Source of the DNA: CAUUGB01 sp963544615
GTDB taxonomy: Bacteria; Patescibacteriota; Microgenomatia; UBA1400; PJMF01
DNA: 27,573 nucleotides
Direction: 5' to 3'
Assembly (NCBI GenBank): GCA_963544615.1
Contig: CAUUGB010000010.1
Location: forward strand, 1 to 27,573
The position numbers were made by a program, and so were the translations under genes. The notes under the pieces are model-generated. The model was not told the origin of the DNA. It was given only the letters and a program-made list of their open reading frames with translations, and did not search any database. Positions within the stretch are counted from its first letter, which is position 1, and the number at the start of each line of letters is the position of its first letter. Below, in pieces: positions 1-7,949 of this stretch.

Positions 1-1
1 A

Positions 2-193
2 TTACAAGTATATTTGCAAAAAAGCGGTACCAAACAACAACTAGTAAGGGCTTTAGACATTGGCAACAACCTCAACTGGCGCGCAACAGTTAGCGGAAGT
101 TTAGCAGTAGATAAATTAGTCAGTGTCTCCACCGGAAAACTCGCACGAGTGCTTTTGGCAGGAGAACATTATTATGTTACCACAACTGAATAA
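2..193 (+). CDS. C-terminal end of an unknown protein (5' partial)
   Basis: An open frame enters from the left edge and runs 63 codons to TAA at 191-193. The visible tail mixes beta-branched and small polar residues (for example RALDIGNNLNWRATVSGSL) and ends HYYVTTTE, which suggests a beta-rich domain. There is no membrane segment and no motif I recognise. The other two plus-strand frames close earlier. I cannot name the family, because the catalytic or diagnostic part would lie outside the window. No intrinsic terminator follows; a strong promoter for the next unit begins about 60 nt downstream. Confidence 0.6.
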   Translation, partial: LQVYLQKSGTKQQLVRALDIGNNLNWRATVSGSLAVDKLVSVSTGKLARVLLAGEHYYVTTTE

Positions 194-251
194 AAAAGAG
201 GGTTTAGCAAAAGTTAGAGAAACTGCCGCAGCTAATTGCTCCAATCTTAAT

Positions 252-280
252 TTGACAAATATCCGATAATATGATATATT
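252..280 (+). promoter_or_regulatory. Sigma-70 promoter for the small membrane gene at 406
   Basis: A perfect -35 TTGACA (252-257) and TATATT (275-280) are separated by exactly 17 nt. Transcription should begin near 287, just before the folded leader. This is the only promoter in the window with a consensus -35; most others rely on an extended -10. Confidence 0.75.
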
Positions 281-287
281 AAGTTTT

Positions 288-398
288 GCTTGAATGCCGC
301 TGGTGATAGCCACCGGCAAAGCGCTCAAGCTCTTTAACACTGAACTCAATTCCCCCATTGAGGGAAAATTTATCGCTCCCACAGGGAGCAGAAAGGAG
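288..398 (+). promoter_or_regulatory. Structured 5' leader with three hairpins ending in a Shine-Dalgarno
   Basis: Three hairpins follow one another. The first is a long imperfect stem, with GCTTGA (288-293) pairing TCAAGC (325-330) and an inner GCCG/GGTG against CACC/GGC. The second is CTCAAT (345-350) with ATTGAG (357-362) around a C-rich loop. The third is GCTCCC (375-380) with GGGAGC (384-389) around ACA. AAGGAG (393-398) then precedes ATG 406 by 7 nt. Hairpin 3 ends 3 nt before the ribosome site, so alternative folding could control access. This resembles a cis-regulatory RNA, but I do not recognise a known riboswitch class. Confidence 0.5.
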
Positions 399-405
399 TC
401 CCATC

Positions 406-630
406 ATGATAAGCATTAGGATGATGAGACGGATTTTTTGGTTTGTGGCAATATACATTGGACTTGCCGTGGGCATTGCCTCCCACAGCGAGCTGGTGGC
501 AATGGGGATAGGTAAGTATCCCATTATTTTTGTCGCAAAGTGGACCGGCATTTTGTTCGGCTCCATTTTTTGCGAGGCGCTGCTTTTCGTGAGCGCCAGG
601 CTTTTTGCCGATTGGTATTTTTTTTGCTAG
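406..630 (+). CDS. Small two-helix membrane protein, unknown
   Basis: This encodes 74 aa. ATG 406 is preferred over an upstream in-frame TTG at 358 because AAGGAG sits 7 nt before it and the longer version would run through the leader hairpins. The product has two hydrophobic stretches, about residues 10-34 (IFWFVAIYIGLAVGIA) and 38-70, a basic N-terminus (ISIRMMRR) and a Cys at the last position. No family is recognised. It is a monocistronic unit with its own promoter, folded leader and terminator. Its codons end in G or C more often than those of the large neighbouring genes, and it is better supplied with expression signals than most genes here. It could be a small stress or toxin-like membrane peptide, but nothing in the sequence shows that. 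Confidence 0.6.
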   Translation: MISIRMMRRIFWFVAIYIGLAVGIASHSELVAMGIGKYPIIFVAKWTGILFGSIFCEALLFVSARLFADWYFFC

Positions 631-694
631 ATTGAAAAAATACCAGAAACGGCGAGCAAAAAGCCGCAAGTGGTATTAGAGTTCAGTTGTTCTC

Positions 695-721
695 GCCCCC
701 GATGATTTCGGGGGCTTTTTT
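695..721 (+). terminator. Rho-independent terminator after the 74-aa gene
   Basis: GCCCCCGA (695-702) pairs with TCGGGGGC (708-715) around a short loop and is followed by six T. It is GC-rich and well placed 65 nt after the stop at 628-630. Confidence 0.85.
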
Positions 722-839
722 ATTTAATTTAAACAATTACAGCCAACTTACTCATAGGTGCTATATCAACAAATTAACTAATGTTTGCCGCTACTCACAA
801 GTGTTTAGATGGCATCACTAAGTTTTTTCTCTCTCTTTA

Positions 840-848
840 TGTTATAAT
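840..848 (+). promoter_or_regulatory. Extended -10 promoter for the 79-aa gene
   Basis: TGTTATAAT (840-848) is a consensus -10 with the TGn extension. No good -35 is visible upstream in a T-rich tract. The start of transcription should fall near 855, giving a leader of about 63 nt. Confidence 0.6.
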
Positions 849-858
849 ATTACTCATC

Positions 859-913
859 AGGTCATTTACGACCTACAGTTCTTTATCTTTGAGCCCACAG
901 AAAGGTGGAGGAG
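859..913 (+). promoter_or_regulatory. Leader hairpin and strong Shine-Dalgarno
   Basis: AGGTC (859-863) pairs with GACCT (870-874) close to the expected 5' end. Further down, a purine-rich ribosome site (GGTGGAGGAG, 904-913) precedes TTG 918. A short CCAC/GTGG pairing just before it could partly hide the site. The strong ribosome site is the reason for accepting a TTG start. Confidence 0.45.
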
Positions 914-917
914 AATT

Positions 918-1157
918 TTGCTGTTGATAGCATTTTTAGGAGTGGTGATGTGCGTGGCTGCCACTGGAGCCACGTATGCTCTGGCCGGATACTTGGTGGG
1001 AGCTAGTTTTAGTCAGTGGCAAGCACAGTTGCTAGTGGCTGGTTTTGCCCTAGTGACTGCCGCTGCATTGGCGCAGGGGTTGTTTTTTTTGTGTTGGCTG
1101 GAGAGCGTGCTGGAAGAGCGCGCCAGTAAAGCCAAACGCCTAGCGGCTCAAGATTAA
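918..1157 (+). CDS. Small two-helix membrane protein, unknown
   Basis: This encodes 79 aa starting at TTG 918, chosen because GGAGGAG lies about 5 nt upstream and no ATG fits. Two membrane helices are evident: residues 1-26 (LLIAFLGVVMCVAATGATYAL) and about 36-62, the latter rich in Ala and Leu. The tail is charged and basic/acidic (EERASKAKRLAAQD) and probably cytoplasmic. No family is recognised. Like the 74-aa gene before it, it is a stand-alone unit with promoter, hairpin leader, strong ribosome site and intrinsic terminator. The two proteins share a general plan but no clear sequence similarity. Confidence 0.6.
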   Translation: MLLIAFLGVVMCVAATGATYALAGYLVGASFSQWQAQLLVAGFALVTAAALAQGLFFLCWLESVLEERASKAKRLAAQD

Positions 1158-1163
1158 CTTTTT

Positions 1164-1189
1164 GCCCACCATAGCGGTGGGCTTTTTTT
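1164..1189 (+). terminator. Rho-independent terminator after the 79-aa gene
   Basis: GCCCACC (1164-1170) pairs with GGTGGGC (1176-1182) around a short loop, followed by seven T. It begins 6 nt after the stop codon. Confidence 0.9.
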
Positions 1190-1289
1190 GCAGCAAAACT
1201 TGATAACAAAATGTCACCACTGAGATAATTGAGAAAAACCGCCACAACCAAAAAGGTAGCTAGTCATAAATATAAATAAAACGGCAGTG

Positions 1290-1362
1290 AGCCTTCATCG
1301 GGACTCGAACCCGAGACCTCAGTCTTACCAAGACTGCGCTCTACCACCTGAGCTATGAAGGC
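1290..1362 (-). tRNA. tRNA-Thr (anticodon GGU)
   Basis: The complement folds into a full cloverleaf: acceptor GCCTTCA/TGAAGGC, D stem GCTC/GAGC, anticodon stem CAGTC/GACTG with loop TTGGTAA (anticodon GGU), 5-nt variable loop, and T stem TCGGG/CCCGA with loop TTCGAGT. The discriminator is U. The 3' CCA is not encoded, so a CCA-adding enzyme is required. It reads ACC and ACU. Confidence 0.95.
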
Positions 1363-1375
1363 AGGTGCTGTGCTT

Positions 1376-1384
1376 ATTGTACCA
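1376..1384 (-). promoter_or_regulatory. Extended -10 promoter of tRNA-Thr
   Basis: On the minus strand the sequence reads TGGTACAAT, a TGn-extended -10, 13 nt before the mature 5' end of the tRNA. The -35 is weak (TTTAGG-like). The short 5' extension would be trimmed by RNase P. Confidence 0.6.
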
Positions 1385-1491
1385 TTAAAATTATGCCTAC
1401 CTAAACAATCCAACTATTCACCTCACTCAATAGTCACTCACCAATTTGCTCCCCTACCTCACTAACACCACCTCATCTTGAGGAACTAACA

Positions 1492-1500
1492 TGATATAAT
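1492..1500 (+). promoter_or_regulatory. Extended -10 promoter of ileS (leaderless)
   Basis: TGATATAAT ends at 1500, and ATG of ileS lies at 1508 after 7 nt. Transcription would begin at or next to the start codon, so the mRNA is expected to lack a leader. No Shine-Dalgarno is possible in this space. Confidence 0.7.
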
Positions 1501-1507
1501 TTTGCCT

Positions 1508-4315
1508 ATGGCGAAAAAAATTAGCAAAGAGCAGCTGCACGTAGTCGATGTCAATACCACCCCCAACTTTTCTGCCTTAGAAGAAAAAATTGCCGACTAC
1601 TGGGAACAACAGCACATTTTTGCCCGCTCCCTAGCACAAACCGCTGGAGGGCAAGAGTTTGTTTTTTACGATGGCCCTCCGTTTGCCACTGGACTCCCAC
1701 ATTATGGTCACTTAGTCGCTTCTACCACCAAAGATGTTTTCCCTCGCTTTCAAACTATGCGCGGCAAGCATGTAGAGCGAGTGTGGGGCTGGGATTGCCA
1801 TGGGCTACCGATTGAAAACATTATTGAAAAAGAATTAGCGCTCAAAGATAAAAAAGCGCTGGAAGAGTTTGGGGTCAGCAAATTCTGCGAACATTGCCGC
1901 AGTAAAGTGGATCTTTACTCCGACGCGTGGAAAAAAACCATTAAGCGTTTAGGGCGATTTGTTGATATGGAGCACGCCTACCGCACCATGGATAGCAATT
2001 TTATGGATAGCGAATGGCGTGTTTTTAGCCAACTCTGGAAAAAAGGATTGGTATATCAAGATTATAAATCCATGCATATTTGCCCGCGCTGTGCCACGGC
2101 GCTATCTAATTTTGAGGTGACCCTAGGTTATAAAGAGGTCACAGATTGGTCGGTGATTGCTCGCTTTAAGCTTGCCCCCCAAAGTTTGGGCATTAAAGAT
2201 GAAGTTAGCGCTCTAGCTTGGACTACCACTCCCTGGACACTCCCAGGCAATATGCTTTTGGCAGTTAATCCTCAAGCCACTTATGTTTTAGTTGATTGTC
2301 AAAGTGAAACTGGCAGAGAGAAAGTAATTTTAGCCAAACAACGCCTAGAAGTATTAGCGCCTTTTAAGTATCAAATTATCAAAGAGGTAACAGGTAAAGA
2401 TTTACTTAACATTAGTTATCAGCCTCTCATGCCTTATTTTGCCCACACTCCCAAGGCTTTTCGGATAGTGGCAGGAGATTTTGTGACTTTAAGTGAGGGT
2501 ACCGGCATAGTGCATGTGGCTCCCGCTTATGGCGAAGACGATTACCAACTAGGCAAACAACAAGGTTTGGAAATTATTCATCACGTTGATTTAACGGGCA
2601 AAATTATTGACCAAGTAGTGGACTTTGCTGACATGGAAGTCCGCGATCCGGCTGATCCGAGCCAAATTGATGTCGCCATCATTAAGTACTTAGCCAAAAA
2701 TCAACAACTTTTTGCTAAAGCCAAAATTAAACACTCCTATCCCCACTGTTGGCGTTGTGACCATGCGCTGCTTAATTATGCTACCAGCAGTTTTTTTATT
2801 AAAGTAACTGCCATTAAAAAAGAATTGCTAAAAGCAAATAAAAAAATCAACTGGCTGCCAGCACATTTTCGCGACGGACGGATGGGTGATTGGCTGGCCA
2901 ATGCCCGCGACTGGGCAATTTCGCGTGGTCGCTACTGGGGCACACCAATTCCTTTATGGCAAAGTGATGATGGCGAGTTTATTTGTGTTGCCTCACAAAA
3001 ACAACTAGAACAATTGTGCGGGCAAAAAGTCCCTGATTTACACAAACACTTGGTTGATAAAATTGTCATCAAGAAAAATGGCAAGACTTATCGCCGTATT
3101 AGCGAAGTTTTTGATTGTTGGTTTGAATCGGGTAGTATGCCCTTTTTTAGTCAGCACTTTCCTGCTGATTTTATCTCAGAAGGGCAAGACCAAACTCGAG
3201 GCTGGTTTTACACGCTGCTCGTTTTAGCCGTAGCTCTTAAAGGAGAGAGTTCTTACAAGAATGTATTGGTAAATGGGGTAATTTTGGCTGCTGATGGCAA
3301 AAAAATGAGCAAAAAACTGCAAAACTATCCCGACCCGGAAATCATGTTCCAAAAATATGGCGCCGACATGTTGCGCTTGTATTTAATGACCTCGCCAGTA
3401 ATGAAAGCAGAAAGTTTGAACTTTGATGAAAAAGATGTGGAGCGGTTAAGGCGACAAGTGTTGGTAACTTGTTGGCATGTTTTTGCTTTTGCCATCAGCA
3501 ATTTACCCCTACCAAAATCACGAGAATTAAAGGCAGCTAATTTAGCTAAGGCACATTGGTTAGATCGCTACCTAATAACTGAAATTGAGAAATTAACCAC
3601 CGCTGTCACTGCCGATATGGAAAGTTACCGCATTATTAATGCTGGCAGAAGTCTGATTGCTTTTGTGGATGACTTGTCTAATTTTTATTTGCGCTTATCT
3701 CGCCAAAGACTGAAAACTGACTCTCTGGGGGGACAAGCTTTATATTTTGCCCTTTACCGTTTGAGTTTACTTTTTGCTCCAATTATGCCATTTTTCTCTG
3801 AACTGCTTTATCAAAATTTAGCTGGGAGTAAAGACTCGGTGCATTTGGAAGCTTGGCCTACCCCAGCAGCTGGTTTTGTAGTCAACCCTCTCTTAGCACC
3901 ACAAGCAGAATTGCTGAAACAAGTGATTAGCACTGGTCAATTTGAGCGCAAAAAACTCGGACTAAAAATCCGCCAGCCACTAGCATCTCTCACCGTGAGC
4001 CTGCCCCCCAAAAAACTACCACTCCTCCAACATGGCGAGATACAAACTTTAATCAAACAAGAACTCAACGTGAAGGAATTAATGCTGCAAGAAAACCCCA
4101 CTGAGTTAAAGCTAGAATTTGCCACTCAATTAACGCCAGAACTATTAGCGGAAGGACAAGCACGAGAGCTGATGCGCCAAATTGCCCAAGAGCGCAAAAA
4201 GCAAGGACTTGGCGCCAAAGATACCTGGGAATACCCCGTAGCGAGTATTCCTCAAGGATGGCAAGAAAAAATTGAGGCTCACACCAATACTAAATTAATT
4301 TTGCCAAGTAAGTAA
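1508..4315 (+). CDS. ileS: Isoleucyl-tRNA synthetase, type II
   Basis: This enzyme charges tRNA-Ile with isoleucine in the cytoplasm. It has 935 aa, within the family range. ATG 1508 is chosen over an in-frame TTG at 1502 because of the -10 spacing. The class I signature HIGH is HYGH (about 65-68), followed by WGWDCHGLP (about 94-102). The KMSKS loop is KMSKK (about 598-602) followed by LQNYPDP. These features, with PHYGH in place of the usual bacterial form, place it in the archaeal/eukaryotic-like type II clade, which is known to include mupirocin-insensitive enzymes. Two metal-site-like pairs are visible (CPRC near 195, CWRC near 417). The editing domain lies between. The carboxypeptidase gene follows after 1 nt, so the two are likely co-translated. 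A tRNA-Ile with the rare anticodon UAU lies elsewhere in the window. Confidence 0.96.
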   Translation: MAKKISKEQLHVVDVNTTPNFSALEEKIADYWEQQHIFARSLAQTAGGQEFVFYDGPPFATGLPHYGHLVASTTKDVFPRFQTMRGKHVERVWGWDCHGLPIENIIEKELALKDKKALEEFGVSKFCEHCRSKVDLYSDAWKKTIKRLGRFVDMEHAYRTMDSNFMDSEWRVFSQLWKKGLVYQDYKSMHICPRCATALSNFEVTLGYKEVTDWSVIARFKLAPQSLGIKDEVSALAWTTTPWTLPGNMLLAVNPQATYVLVDCQSETGREKVILAKQRLEVLAPFKYQIIKEVTGKDLLNISYQPLMPYFAHTPKAFRIVAGDFVTLSEGTGIVHVAPAYGEDDYQLGKQQGLEIIHHVDLTGKIIDQVVDFADMEVRDPADPSQIDVAIIKYLAKNQQLFAKAKIKHSYPHCWRCDHALLNYATSSFFIKVTAIKKELLKANKKINWLPAHFRDGRMGDWLANARDWAISRGRYWGTPIPLWQSDDGEFICVASQKQLEQLCGQKVPDLHKHLVDKIVIKKNGKTYRRISEVFDCWFESGSMPFFSQHFPADFISEGQDQTRGWFYTLLVLAVALKGESSYKNVLVNGVILAADGKKMSKKLQNYPDPEIMFQKYGADMLRLYLMTSPVMKAESLNFDEKDVERLRRQVLVTCWHVFAFAISNLPLPKSRELKAANLAKAHWLDRYLITEIEKLTTAVTADMESYRIINAGRSLIAFVDDLSNFYLRLSRQRLKTDSLGGQALYFALYRLSLLFAPIMPFFSELLYQNLAGSKDSVHLEAWPTPAAGFVVNPLLAPQAELLKQVISTGQFERKKLGLKIRQPLASLTVSLPPKKLPLLQHGEIQTLIKQELNVKELMLQENPTELKLEFATQLTPELLAEGQARELMRQIAQERKKQGLGAKDTWEYPVASIPQGWQEKIEAHTNTKLILPSK

Positions 4316-4316
4316 C

Positions 4317-5273
4317 ATGCGCCAAAAATCTCTTTTTGACTTGTGCTTGCTGCTGGTAATTGTCCTCCTTTTTGCTGGCAAACTGTATTTGCAAAAAATT
4401 AGCAAGGTCTCTTTGGGTGCCAGTTACACCAATCCGCAAACTTACGGCACTTTTTTTGCTCCCAGCATGATAGCTACCCCTATTGATGAGGCAGTAGCAA
4501 GTCGGGCAAGTTGGCTGGCAGAGAGCTTAACCTGTGAAGCGTGCTTGGTGGTAGAAAAAAATAGTAAACAAATTTTGTTTGCCAAAAATGCTACTACTCC
4601 ACATTATCCCGCTTCTACCACTAAAATTATCACTGCCTTGGTGGCTAACGAAATTTATCCTGAAGCAACTCTTTTTACGCTCACTGCCACTGACCTAGCT
4701 GCTGGCAATATTCTGAATTTGAGGGCGGGAGAAGTTTTGAGTAAGAGAGAACTTTTAGAAGCTCTTCTTATTGCCAGCGCCAATGAAGCCGGAACTATTT
4801 TTGCCAATCACAGTCCTGGTGGCTACCAAGACTTTGTGGCTCAAATGAATAGCAAAGCCAAACGATTAAATTTGAGTCAAACTCACTTTACCAACCCTCA
4901 AGGATATGACGACTATTTGCAACAAAGCAGCGCTAAAGATTTAGCTTTGGCAAGTTTGGAGTTGTTGCGCTACCCTAATTTAAGCCAAATTGTCGCCAAA
5001 AATTCTGGGAGTTTAAGACGCAATGGGAGACCGATTTATTACCAAAGCACCAATCAATTATTTTTTCTCCCTCACTCATACCAAGTTAAAGGCATTAAAA
5101 CAGGCACAGAAAAATTAGCTAAACAAGTTTTGGTTTCTCTCCTCGCTCAAGATAATCATGAGTTACTTGTGGTTGTGCTTTCAGCACAAAATCGCTATAA
5201 TGATACCCTAAAGTTGGCAGATTTTACTTTTTCTAATTTTGTATGGCGGCAAGAACAAATAAACTTACTTTAA
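4317..5273 (+). CDS. D-alanyl-D-alanine carboxypeptidase (peptidase S11)
   Basis: This is a serine peptidase of the penicillin-binding-protein fold that trims the terminal D-Ala from peptidoglycan stem peptides outside the membrane. It has 318 aa. Residues 8-24 form an uncleaved-looking membrane anchor (LCLLLVIVLLFAG). The three active-site motifs are in order: STTK at 100-103 (catalytic Ser100, Lys103), SAN at 154-156 (SGN in many relatives), and KTG at 261-263. The usual C-terminal beta domain and amphipathic helix of DacA are missing, so it is a short, catalytic-domain-only form with an N-terminal instead of a C-terminal anchor. The start is 1 nt after the ileS stop without a Shine-Dalgarno, so translation probably depends on coupling. 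It could equally be a DacF-type protein. Confidence 0.9.
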   Translation: MRQKSLFDLCLLLVIVLLFAGKLYLQKISKVSLGASYTNPQTYGTFFAPSMIATPIDEAVASRASWLAESLTCEACLVVEKNSKQILFAKNATTPHYPASTTKIITALVANEIYPEATLFTLTATDLAAGNILNLRAGEVLSKRELLEALLIASANEAGTIFANHSPGGYQDFVAQMNSKAKRLNLSQTHFTNPQGYDDYLQQSSAKDLALASLELLRYPNLSQIVAKNSGSLRRNGRPIYYQSTNQLFFLPHSYQVKGIKTGTEKLAKQVLVSLLAQDNHELLVVVLSAQNRYNDTLKLADFTFSNFVWRQEQINLL

Positions 5274-6445
5274 CTGAATTTATGAGTTACTCGCGCACTT
5301 TTTGGGCGGGGTTTGGGATATTTTTGCTTTGCTTAACCATTTACGGTCTTTTTACCGGCCTGCTGTCTTTGCTCAATAAAGGCGTGGTGCCTTGCGAGGA
5401 ACATCAACCCAGCTATGCTTTTGCCAACGGGGAGCCGACTAAAATTAATGGGGCAGCTTTCCCCACTATTAATACCGACCCCCAGCCAACTTCATACACC
5501 CTGGCTATGAAGCTAAATACTCAAGATGATAAACCGGTGTGGCCACGCTTTGGACAGACTTTTTTGAATGCTGATTTATCAATGGGAATTGCCAATGTAT
5601 ATAAACTGCAACCTTTGCACCAAACTTTTAATGCCGATCAAGCTGCCCGTGATATTGCTCGCAGACTTGATTTTTCTCCTATTCCACAAATTTTAGATGC
5701 GCGGACTGTTTCTTTTAGCAAAAGCAATCCACCCTTAGAAGAAACGCTCAACATCGATTTGAAAACTATGTTTGTCACCCTGAAAACCAATGCTTTAACT
5801 ACCACCAATTATTTTGGCACCTTAAGTCCCAATGGCATTAGATTGGTGCCCGACCGAGTGGACGCCCTGCAAGCGGTAACTGCCTACTTAGAAAAAGCAG
5901 GCATTCTGCCAGAGGAAGATTTTTCTCAATCGTCAGCTCTAGTAGAATACTATCGCAGCGTAGGAGGTAATTTAGAATTGGTTGAAAGTGAACGCGAGGC
6001 AGATTATGCCATGGTACCTTTATCACACCAGCCACTTGCAGGCACAGTTAATCGCTACCCCATACCTGGTCAATGCCAAGAAGAAAATACCCAATATCGT
6101 TTTTTTGGACCCGACAATTTCCCCAGCATTAAAGCTCTGGTAGGACGCAATCGTCAGGGCGAGGACGTGGTGGTAGGTTTGGAAAATTATTATTATCAAA
6201 TTGATTACAGTGATGTGGCCACTTATCCCCTGCGTTCAGTGGCAGAAGCCTGGCAATCATTACAAAACGGTCAAGCATATGTGATCAATCCGCGCCAAGT
6301 AGAAAAAGCCGTGATTAAACAAGTAGAGCTAGGCTACTATGAAAGCCATCAAGAACAAAATTACCTGGTGCCAATTTACATTTTTAGCGGCGAAAATGGA
6401 GTAGTTGCCTATACCCAAGCTTTACACCCCCGGGTGTTAGAGTAA
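5243..6445 (+). CDS. Membrane-anchored protein with large external domain, unknown
   Basis: This encodes 400 aa from ATG 5243, which overlaps the carboxypeptidase by 31 nt. An alternative ATG at 5282 (8 nt past that stop) would begin MSYSRTFWAG directly before the membrane helix and is about as likely. Neither has a ribosome site. One helix (about residues 18-40) is followed by a roughly 350-residue external part with two Cys (near 52 and 277). The C-terminal quarter (roughly 280-400) has the pattern YPLRSVAEAWQSLQNGQAYV, then ELGYY and YLVPIYIF. This recalls PepSY/YycI-like extracellular folds, a weak match by eye only. It is last in the ileS operon, next to a wall enzyme, so an envelope role is an inference. 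Confidence 0.8.
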   Translation: MAARTNKLTLTEFMSYSRTFWAGFGIFLLCLTIYGLFTGLLSLLNKGVVPCEEHQPSYAFANGEPTKINGAAFPTINTDPQPTSYTLAMKLNTQDDKPVWPRFGQTFLNADLSMGIANVYKLQPLHQTFNADQAARDIARRLDFSPIPQILDARTVSFSKSNPPLEETLNIDLKTMFVTLKTNALTTTNYFGTLSPNGIRLVPDRVDALQAVTAYLEKAGILPEEDFSQSSALVEYYRSVGGNLELVESEREADYAMVPLSHQPLAGTVNRYPIPGQCQEENTQYRFFGPDNFPSIKALVGRNRQGEDVVVGLENYYYQIDYSDVATYPLRSVAEAWQSLQNGQAYVINPRQVEKAVIKQVELGYYESHQEQNYLVPIYIFSGENGVVAYTQALHPRVLE

Positions 6446-6475
6446 GCAAAACACCAAGAGTGAGTAAACCTGCGG

Positions 6476-6481
6476 TATAAT
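6476..6481 (+). promoter_or_regulatory. -10 element of the gltX operon (leaderless)
   Basis: TATAAT ends at 6481, and GTG of gltX follows after 7 nt, the same spacing as at ileS and pgk. The preceding bases are TGCGG, not a strict TGn. No convincing -35 is seen. The whole five-gene run to 12893 is probably read from here. Confidence 0.65.
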
Positions 6482-6488
6482 AGTTGCT

Positions 6489-7949
6489 GTGCAAAAGAGA
6501 AGAACCAGAATTGCCCCCTCACCTACCGGCATTGCTCATATTGGTACGGCGTGGCAAGCAATTTTTAATGCTGCCATTGCTCACCAATCTGGGGGTGAAT
6601 TTTTAGTGCGGATTGAAGATACTGACCAAGTGCGTTTGGTAAAAGAAGCCGAAGCCACTATTTACGAAGCTTTCTCTTGGCTGGGAATTGATTATGATGA
6701 GGGAGGCATTAAAGGCGGACCTCATGCTCCTTATCATCAGAGCAAAAGACTGGAAATTTATCAGCAACACGCCCAACAACTTTTAGAAAAAGGCTGGGCA
6801 TATTATTGTTTTGCCAGTAAAAGCGAGCTAGAGCAAATGCGACGCGAACAAATTGCTCAAGGCAAATTACCTCGCTATGATGGTCGCTGGCGTGACGCCG
6901 ACCCGAGTGAGGTAGCCAAGCGACTTGAAAATGGCGATGAACACGTAATTCGTCTGAAAGTTCCCCGTGGGAGAACCATTACTTTTACCGACGCGATTAG
7001 AGGAGAAATTTCTTTTCAAACTGATTTAATCGACGATCAAGTACTAATTAAAGCTGATGGTTTTCCCACTTATCATCTAGCAGTAGTGGTAGATGACCAT
7101 TTAATGGAAATCACCCACGTGCTGCGGGGCGAAGAATGGATTTCTTCTGCCCCCAAACATTTACTGCTATACGAAGCCTTTGGCTGGCAGCCACCAACTT
7201 TTGCCCATTTACCTTTAATCCGCAATCGCGACAAAAGTAAAATTTCTAAAAGAAAAAATGATGTTTCTATTTTGTCTTACCGCCAAAAGGGTTACCTGCC
7301 TGAGGCAGTAATCAATTTTATTTCTCTTTTGGGTTGGTCGCACCCCGAAGGCAAAGATATTTTCCCTCACAGCGAATTTGAAAAATTGGTAAGCTTAGAG
7401 CGCATCCAAACCACTGCTCCTATTTTTGATATTGAAAAATTAAATTGGTATAACGGTTATTATTTGCGCAAATTAGTAGAGCAGCAAGGAGTGGGAAAAT
7501 TAGCTAAACTGCTTTTAGCCGGTGGCTTTGTACACCGTAGCTTTCCCACCAAAAAGTTAGAAGAGGTAATTCCCTTAATTTACCAGCGCCTGGTCACTTT
7601 AGCAGATTTTAGTGATTTAACCAATTTTTTCTGGCAAGAAATTACCATTCCTCAAGACAAACTCTTAAAAAAAAGTTCAGCAGCAGAAGTTTTTTCACAA
7701 CTGGTGGGCACTAAAGCCGCTTTAGAAAAAATTTCCTGGCAAGAGAGCGAAATTGAGCAAACTATTCGTGCTGTACAAGAGCAAAAACAATATAAAAAAA
7801 GTCAGTACTTTATGATGCTGCGCCTGAGTGTCACCGGTAAAACTGCCACCCCGCCCCTGTTTGCTACCATGGCAGTTTTAGGACAGAAAAAAGTTTTTCA
7901 AAGAATTGATCAAGCAATTTTACTAGTGAAAGGCAAACATGATAGCTAA
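6489..7949 (+). CDS. gltX: Glutamyl-tRNA synthetase
   Basis: This class I synthetase charges tRNA-Glu. In bacteria lacking GlnRS it also misacylates tRNA-Gln for later amidation; whether that applies here cannot be seen. It has 486 aa, starting at GTG 6489, which is placed by the leaderless -10 spacing. The Rossmann start RIAPSPTGIAHIGTAW (7-22) carries the HIGH-type motif, VRIEDTD (about 40-46) is typical, and the KMSKS loop is KISKRKND (about 250-257). The C-terminal helical anticodon domain is present. It overlaps the next gene by 11 nt and heads an operon with the galU-like gene, secA and an exonuclease III gene. Confidence 0.96.
   Translation: MQKRRTRIAPSPTGIAHIGTAWQAIFNAAIAHQSGGEFLVRIEDTDQVRLVKEAEATIYEAFSWLGIDYDEGGIKGGPHAPYHQSKRLEIYQQHAQQLLEKGWAYYCFASKSELEQMRREQIAQGKLPRYDGRWRDADPSEVAKRLENGDEHVIRLKVPRGRTITFTDAIRGEISFQTDLIDDQVLIKADGFPTYHLAVVVDDHLMEITHVLRGEEWISSAPKHLLLYEAFGWQPPTFAHLPLIRNRDKSKISKRKNDVSILSYRQKGYLPEAVINFISLLGWSHPEGKDIFPHSEFEKLVSLERIQTTAPIFDIEKLNWYNGYYLRKLVEQQGVGKLAKLLLAGGFVHRSFPTKKLEEVIPLIYQRLVTLADFSDLTNFFWQEITIPQDKLLKKSSAAEVFSQLVGTKAALEKISWQESEIEQTIRAVQEQKQYKKSQYFMMLRLSVTGKTATPPLFATMAVLGQKKVFQRIDQAILLVKGKHDS

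Noticed and set aside
116..382. 88-aa minus-strand frame over the end of the first gene and the leader
   Set aside because: It lies antisense to a better-supported coding end and to the hairpin leader, and has no ribosome site or -10 at useful spacing.
370..669. Minus-strand frames (279-566 and 370-669) opposite the 74-aa gene
   Set aside because: They are antisense to a gene with promoter, ribosome site and terminator, and their products show no coherent pattern.
6431..6454. GGTGTT/AACACC inverted repeat at the end of the ileS operon as a terminator
   Set aside because: No T-run follows, the loop is long and the left arm is coding; not convincing.
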